This document shows positions 57,427 through 62,166 of a DNA stretch of 62,166 nt, piece after piece. Location: contig JAYMGJ010000611.1 in NCBI GenBank assembly GCA_037178675.1, forward strand, positions 1 to 62,166, given 5' to 3'. The notes under the pieces are model-generated. The model had not been told where the DNA came from. It was given only the letters and a program-made list of their open reading frames with translations, and ran no database searches. This DNA comes from Scleroderma bovista (lineage: Eukaryota; Basidiomycota; Agaricomycetes; Boletales; Sclerodermataceae). Each line of letters begins with the position of its first letter. The stretch's first letter is position 1. A program made the position numbers and the translations under genes.

Positions 57427-58333
57427 TCAGATCTTGTCGTCCCCCTTGGCTTTGCGCCATTGGACAAAATCATTCCATCCCACAATGCACTTCGCGCTCT
57501 GATATCTACGGAGCTTGACGCTCCTTCGCGTGTCTTCGGTGATCGACCCCGACCAACCGGCCTTGCGGATGGCACTCTCTACCGCTTCTATCTTGCTCCA
57601 ACCCTGCTCAGGAATCACGTCCGGCAGATACGTCGCCGTCAAGGTTCGCCTGGATGCAAAGCGTGGGAGAAACGAAGAGGAAGAAAAGGGAGAAGGCGTG
57701 TTGGACGACGACCGGGACGTCGGGTATAACGCAGGGTCGGGGAAACTAATATATATCCCATGCTTTCCAATGGTCCAATCAAGATAAGTTGGCGCGTCTT
57801 CGAAATGGGTCAACAGTGAGATGCTGTTCCAGGAAAAAAAGAGGGTGCGAATAAGTGAGAGGAACGACACGGACATGAGAGCCCGTTCGTTATGATAGGA
57901 AACAAGAAGAGGAAAGAGGAGAACACCAACCCGCATTCGAGCAAGGGAAGTTCGTGCTCTTCTATCTTATTGAAGCGCGAATCCTTGAACGCACTGATGA
58001 GGGCGTATTCAGCGATGCCTTCCCGCAGGGGGAGTGGATCGAAGTTGCCGATGCACCCCCGTAGTCTGGGTGGACGACCAGAACGTGAGGATCTCGCATT
58101 CCAAGTGACGAAGAGCGGGCTAGAGGGCAGATGCGTGAACGATCGGCGGAGAGAGGCCATATGTGTTGCACGTACTACGCCTTGTCAGCGAACGCAGGGG
58201 GGATGGGATCTCTGCGCGTGAGTGCACAGTACAGAGCATCGAAGGCGTGAAAACAATGCTCTGGTGCGCAGACACTGCTGTCGTCGCTGACGGCTGCCTC
58301 GCCTGCCACAGGATGGGAGGGCAGGGCGGACAT
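57427..58333 (-). CDS. AMMECR1-domain protein
   Basis: Start MSALPSHPVAGEAAVSDDSS, then VCAPEHCFHAFDALYCALTR, matching the AMMECR1 N-terminal motif. The hallmark PRLRGCIGNFDPLPLREGI follows, then AEYALISAFKDSRFNKIEEH, ELPLLECGISLLTHFEDAPT, YLDWTIGKHGIYISF, TATYLPDVIPEQGWSKIEAV, IRKAGW and a C-terminal RRYQSAKCIVGWNDF, ending before the stop at 57427-57429. AMMECR1 is conserved from archaea to humans, but its biochemical role is still unclear. A Ser/Pro/Arg-rich segment of about 30 residues is inserted between GIYISF and TATYLP, where most relatives have a short loop. At least two introns are present. Confidence 0.88.
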
Positions 58334-58591
58334 GGTGGTTTGGGAGAGAACAACAGAGGCCGTCCTTATCGGGCGAACTTGCCTGACCGACTAACCCCTG
58401 TTGGATGACTATGGGCACATGATCTACCTAGCGTAGTGTATATGGTATATAAAAACATAATCCAAATGAATAATGGTAGACGGGAAAGGCGGGGATGGCG
58501 TGTGGGTGGGATCATGAGCAGGCATAGTGGATGTGGTCAACGGAAGACGACGGAGCAGCGGGCCGGAGTAACACAACAGACACCATACATG
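58334..58591. other. Short intergenic region between two minus-strand genes
   Basis: About 260 bp between the Rab-like gene stop and the AMMECR1 start, purine-rich on the plus strand. No feature seen; it must contain the AMMECR1 promoter. Confidence 0.4.
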
Positions 58592-59980
58592 TTACGACGA
58601 ACAACAACTCCACCCCCCCGATGCGCGTGCCTTCTCCCTCGCCTCTTCTTCTTCTGCCTGGGCCGACCATGTCGGCGTGGTCGATGACGACAAGAAAACG
58701 CTGTCCCGCTTCTTGAGCTCGTTCTCATGCTCAATGATGTCCCTTTTCTCTATGATCGCAGAGATAAGCGAGTCGAACAGAGATTGGATGCCTGTGCGAG
58801 AATCGTATCAGATCCAGGGGTAATAGTAGCCATGCTTACCCAAGTCATCTTTTGCCGAGACCTCGAATAGTTCCATGCCCTTTTCAAGGCCCCATTCTTG
58901 TTCGTCTTCCAGGTCATCCTCCTCTACGAGGCTGTTGCTGCTGTTGTCTGCTGCATCGTTTCCGTTGGCAGCATATCTGCCAAAATGAGAACCATAACGG
59001 GGTTGATGGAGTCGTGACGTTTCAGCCACGGTGTGCGACCTGCTGAGAGCGATCGCCTTTGGCTTGTGCTGGCAATAGCTCCCGTTTGTTTTGGAGCGTG
59101 TAAAACCGACGCCAGTAGAATAGTGTTGTGGCGTCTCGCAAATTGCAGGATCGAGGGAGGAAGCGCTGTGTGGTGGGGATGATTTGGTGGGCCCATTGCT
59201 GAGAGGGGCGGAGCGAATGCTAGTAAAGGAGGTGAATCGTGGGCGGATGTAAGACAAAGTGGACGAAGGGGGTGGTGGCGGTGGAGGTGGGGATGGTGGA
59301 CGGGGAGGGGGGAACCAGTTATGTAGAGAGAGGCGGGCAAGGTCAGAGGTGACCTGTCGTTGGTGATGCAAATCAGCTTTGGAGCCGACAATATAAATGA
59401 TAAGTTCCGAGGAACAGTTTTTCTTCAATTCTAGGGGGGAAGTGAGTGAAGCCGAGGGGTCAGCATGAGGGGGAGGGCTGTCTCACCTTCGAGCCAGCCC
59501 CGTACATCATCAAATGTGGAGGCATTCGTTATATCGTACAAGAGGAGAGCAGCATTGGCTCCGCGATAATACATGGGTGCCTGATTGTGGTCGGGTTAGC
59601 AACGGGAGAGGAAAGCGTGAGGGCCAGGTGCAAACCATGCTTCGAAAGCGCTCCTGTCCTGCGGTGTCCCATAGCTGGAGACGAACTTTCAGCCCCTCAA
59701 CATACACCTTCTTGGTGACGAAGAAAGCCCCGGTGGTGGACGTGGTGTTCCTGGGATCAAATTTGTTCTGAGTGTACCGATAGAGCAGGCTCGTCTTGCC
59801 AACACCTATAGAAGGCAAGGTGGGGTGTGAATGTGGGGTGATCGCGCTCGCGAGGGAAAGGAAAAAACGGGTGATTAACGGTGGAGACGAACCTGTGTTA
59901 CCCATGACCACTATTTTCGCATCTATGCCGTGTTCGTACCCAGAGCGTGTGTAGGGGTCCATGAGAGCATAGTCCGCCAT
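58592..59980 (-). CDS. Rab-like small GTPase with a large Pro-rich insertion
   Basis: Start [20 protein letters not shown], then [20 protein letters not shown] with the P-loop GNTGVGKTS; switch [18 protein letters not shown]3 [15 protein letters not shown]; then [19 protein letters not shown]. The G4 site is VGSKADL (59372-59383 for SKAD) instead of NKxD. Next, about 140 residues rich in Pro, Ser and His ([17 protein letters not shown]) separate G4 from the G5-like motif EVSAKDD near 58850. The C-terminus reads SIFDSL-like helix ([17 protein letters not shown]), a Glu/Lys-rich stretch and SGGWSCCSS, a double-cysteine end suited to geranylgeranylation. Rab proteins switch vesicle traffic steps on membranes. 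The degenerate G4 and the CC ending recall Rab24, but overall relation to the Rab5/21/22 group is also possible; the subfamily is not settled. Confidence 0.8.
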
Positions 59981-60361
59981 CGAGGAGGGGAAGAGGAGAT
60001 GCCACAAGGGCGAGATTAAGAGGAAGAGAGACAAGCCACGGAAACCAACTTGGTAACTGCGAACCTGACGCGACGAGACTCACGTGCGGAGATCAAAAAC
60101 ACCCCCTAGCTCAGCTCTACTAAATAATACAGTACAGCCGCCCTCCATTTCTGTGGCGGGGCGCTGGCATCCACAGGCTCGTCGAAAAGCGAGCAAGGGC
60201 TGAAGAGCTCAAGCGTCCTGCCACTGATGTGGCATCCCCCTAAATGGAATACGGCGACTCTCTGTATGCGGTCGGGCGGATGCCGGTGCCGGTGCCGGTG
60301 CCGGTGCCCGTATCAGCACTGACGTCTCCCTCAGACAACGCTAACCAGGTATAGACTCCTG
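59981..60361. other. Intergenic: Rab-like gene promoter and CNS1 3' flank
   Basis: About 380 bp with GC-rich stretches and a short hexanucleotide repeat at 60281-60308. No gene is seen. Confidence 0.4.
60281..60308. repeat. Hexanucleotide microsatellite (TGCCGG)n
   Basis: Four complete TGCCGG units and a partial fifth in a row, just beyond the CNS1 stop. Likely to vary in length between strains. Confidence 0.85.
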
Positions 60362-61601
60362 CTATGGATGATCTCTCGTGCTTTTGAACTCGGCTACCCA
60401 CTTCTGCTCCACCTCGCCCCTCGGCACTACCGCAAACCTCAGATAACCGTCCTTCAGCTCCAGTCCATCTGTCGGTTCCCCACTCTTCTCTAGCGCTGCA
60501 CTGCATACATCCCGAAGCGTCATCTTCCTGCCAACCTTGAGAAGCCGTTTCCGACGTGTCATGGCATAGACTACCAGCGTAGTTGCCGTATACTCCCCCC
60601 TCTCATCCCAACCAGGTGCAGGTGCCTGGGGCGGAAACATCTGCGATAGGTGTGCAGAAAAGGTGGTATCCTCCACAAAATCAGAAATAACATCCGAGGT
60701 CGCATGCTGAGGATACAGAAAGAACACAGGAAGGACCAGTGTCGACTTGCTCGAATCGTCTGGATCAAAATATGGCGAATACGGGTTTTCTGACGTCCCC
60801 TGGGGGCTCGTCGTCCAAAATAGATGTCTCTCCTACACTCTGTATCAGTCAGTAGATCGCGTGCTATCACGGAACTCGGTGCCTTAAGAGCTGCTTGCAG
60901 CAGTTGCCTCTCCCCACGTTCTTTGAGTAACCGCTCCTCCCTTTCTCGCTGTCGGCAATCCTTTTCAGTTTTGACTTTTGCCACCCGATCTCGTACGTCC
61001 CTGACCGCCTGGTTACTGGCCTCGAAAGACAGGCACCGCTCACAGCAATCCAGTGCCTCATCGAGACGGTCCAGTGCAAGTAAAGCCAATGCAGAACGGT
61101 AAAACGACTTCAATGACTTTGGATTGATGGTCATTGCTTTTGAGCAGTCACGGAGCACAGATCCGTAGTTCTCTGCCCGAGCCTATCAGTAACGTTCGAG
61201 TCCGGGACGCGTTTGGTAACCCACGAAGCTCCAGATCGCATGCTGCACGGTTGCACAATAGTGCCTCTAGAAGAACGTTATCCGTCGGGTTTGCATCGAT
61301 CCCCTGCGTGTAAAAGCCTGCCGCCTCGCGATATCGTTTCCCCTTAAAGTAGTCGTTCCCTTGCTCTTTGAAGTTGGTCGCGATTTCTTTTAAGTAGATC
61401 AGTAACTGTGAGGGAGATCCAAGACGCAGCCTACCGACCATCGGGCGTCCCTTCGTACGCCAAACTCTGCAGCGCTTGCATCGCGACATTGTCCGTGTCC
61501 TCACCTCCAAGGGACTTTGTGAACAGTGGCAACTTCTCCATTGCTGCCATTTTCTCGCCAAAGTCGCTCTCTGGGGCTTCTTCCGGCCCTATGAAAGCCA
61601 T
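60362..61601 (-). CDS. CNS1: TPR co-chaperone CNS1 / TTC4
   Basis: Cns1/TTC4 is a TPR protein that binds Hsp90 and Hsp70 and supports translation elongation factor eEF2 folding. It starts MAFIGPEEAPESDFGEKMAA, then MEKLPLFTKSLGGEDTDN, the typical TTC4 N-terminus. The TPR repeats include ATNFKEQGNDYFKGKRYREA, FYTQGIDANPTDNVLLEALL, CNRAACDLELRNYGSVLRDC, SKAMTINPKSLKSFYRSALA and LLALDRLDEALDCCERCL. A charged coiled coil (KTEKDCRQREREERLLKERG) and the C-terminal domain follow (LVLPVFFLYPQHATSDVISD; TATTLVVYAMTRRKRLLKVG; LRFAVVPRGEVEQKWVAEFK), with the stop at 60362-60364. It is divergent from the FAD-enzyme gene with 153 bp between start codons. Confidence 0.92.
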
Positions 61602-61754
61602 CGTTATTGCGTTGCTCTAAGGCTTCAAGTTCAAGTCGACTGCCAATTTGATCCGAAGTGGGACTGATAAGATAAATTGCATCTCGGTTATGTCGTGGGA
61701 TTTCGAGTTGAACTGAGGTCGCGAGTCTCATGGAGTTCACGTCTCAACACAATC
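61602..61754. promoter_or_regulatory. Short shared promoter region, CNS1 and the FAD-dependent dehydrogenase
   Basis: Only 153 bp lie between the two divergent start codons, so transcription of both genes must be driven from here or from inside the genes. No named motif seen. Confidence 0.45.
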
Positions 61755-62166
61755 ATGTCTGCTCGGGTGCGTGGTCTGACCGCTGCGTTGAACTCGACGG
61801 CCAAGGTCAAGTACAAGGTTGGTCCCAGCCCACCGCACCCGATCATAGTGTCCATTCACCTCACTAGAGTCCTGACGCTGCTATCGACTTCCTGGTTGTC
61901 GGAGCAGGTGCATTTTTCTCTGTGATGTCTGGTGGACATGTGTTAATCCTGACTGCACATAGGCGTCATTGGCTTGGCTATCGCACAGAGGTTGGCACAA
62001 CGCTTTCCGAACAAGTCGACGTACCTCATCGAAAGGCATGGACGTGCGGGTGAAGAGACAAGGTATCTGTCAACGGGCGTCCTTTAGCAAATAGATTAAC
62101 CCACAATTGTGGCCTAGTTCTCGGAATTCAGAGGTTATTCATGCAGGTAAAACATTGTTTTCCAAC
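61755..62166 (+). CDS. L-2-hydroxyglutarate dehydrogenase-like FAD enzyme, 5' part
   Basis: Partial: the gene runs off the right edge. The start ATG gives MSARVRGLTAALNSTAKVKY, a likely mitochondrial presequence. After introns the frame continues DAAIDFLVVGAGVIGLAIAQ, an FAD-binding Rossmann fold with GAGVIG, then RLAQRFPNKSTYLIERHGRA, GEETSSRNSEVIHAG, and a further donor near 62150. The EETSSRNSEVIHAG block is the signature of L-2-hydroxyglutarate dehydrogenase and related YgaF/LhgO proteins, which oxidise L-2-hydroxyglutarate to 2-oxoglutarate. Three introns are visible in this short stretch. Only about 80 residues can be read, so other members of the DAO family are not fully excluded. Confidence 0.82.

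Noticed and set aside
1..62166. Search by eye for tRNA B-box words, transposase-like genes and terminal repeats
   Set aside because: No B-box in a plausible tRNA setting and no transposon-like gene or long inverted repeat was found; the TTCGA words seen lie in coding exons.

Overview
The window is nuclear DNA from a filamentous basidiomycete, most likely an Agaricomycete. Genes are dense and on both strands. Most are cut by many introns of about 50-60 nt with GT...AG ends, and the recognisable proteins are fungal housekeeping proteins (COX15, proteasome alpha6, HBS1, mitochondrial SSB, PEX12, PHO81, FOL2, THO2, tafazzin, MRC1, RPL3, DHFR, CNS1). I saw no transposon, tRNA, rRNA or CRISPR array. 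All gene models come from reading the sequence by eye; family names come from remembered family motifs, not from a search.

Layout. 0-7.3 kb: a possible gene end, COX15 (+), proteasome alpha6 (-), and a large RGG-box/low-complexity protein (-). 7.3-13.7 kb: a small coiled-coil protein (-), an EF-hand MscS channel (+) and an F-box protein (-). 14.4-19.9 kb: HBS1 (-) with a very large symmetric internal exon that carries a SKI7-like motif, divergent from mitochondrial SSB (+). 20-31.3 kb: a UPF0303 protein (-), PEX12 (+), PHO81 (+), an ABC half-transporter (-) and GTP cyclohydrolase I (+). 31.5-38.9 kb: THO2 (-). 39.8-44.7 kb: a recent direct tandem duplication of an atypical Ca2+/H+ exchanger gene, in which the left copy carries a broken tail of the neighbouring tafazzin gene. 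44.6-46.3 kb: tafazzin (-) and a small predicted secreted or membrane peptide (+). 46.8-53.4 kb: MRC1 (-) and RPL3 (+). 53.9-62.2 kb: DHFR (-), a PPR protein (+), AMMECR1 (-), a Rab-like GTPase with a large proline-rich insertion (-), CNS1 (-) and the start of an L-2-hydroxyglutarate dehydrogenase-type FAD enzyme (+, runs off the end).

The genes do not form an obvious pathway cluster. Several serve mitochondria (COX15, mtSSB, tafazzin, the PPR protein, probably the FAD enzyme) and two serve folate/pterin metabolism (FOL2, DFR1), but they are scattered among unrelated genes. The points most worth following are the HBS1/SKI7 exon structure, the tandem exchanger pair whose second alpha-repeat has lost its usual catalytic motif, the Rab-like protein with an altered G4 motif, and very small coding exons, one of which splits the tafazzin catalytic motif.
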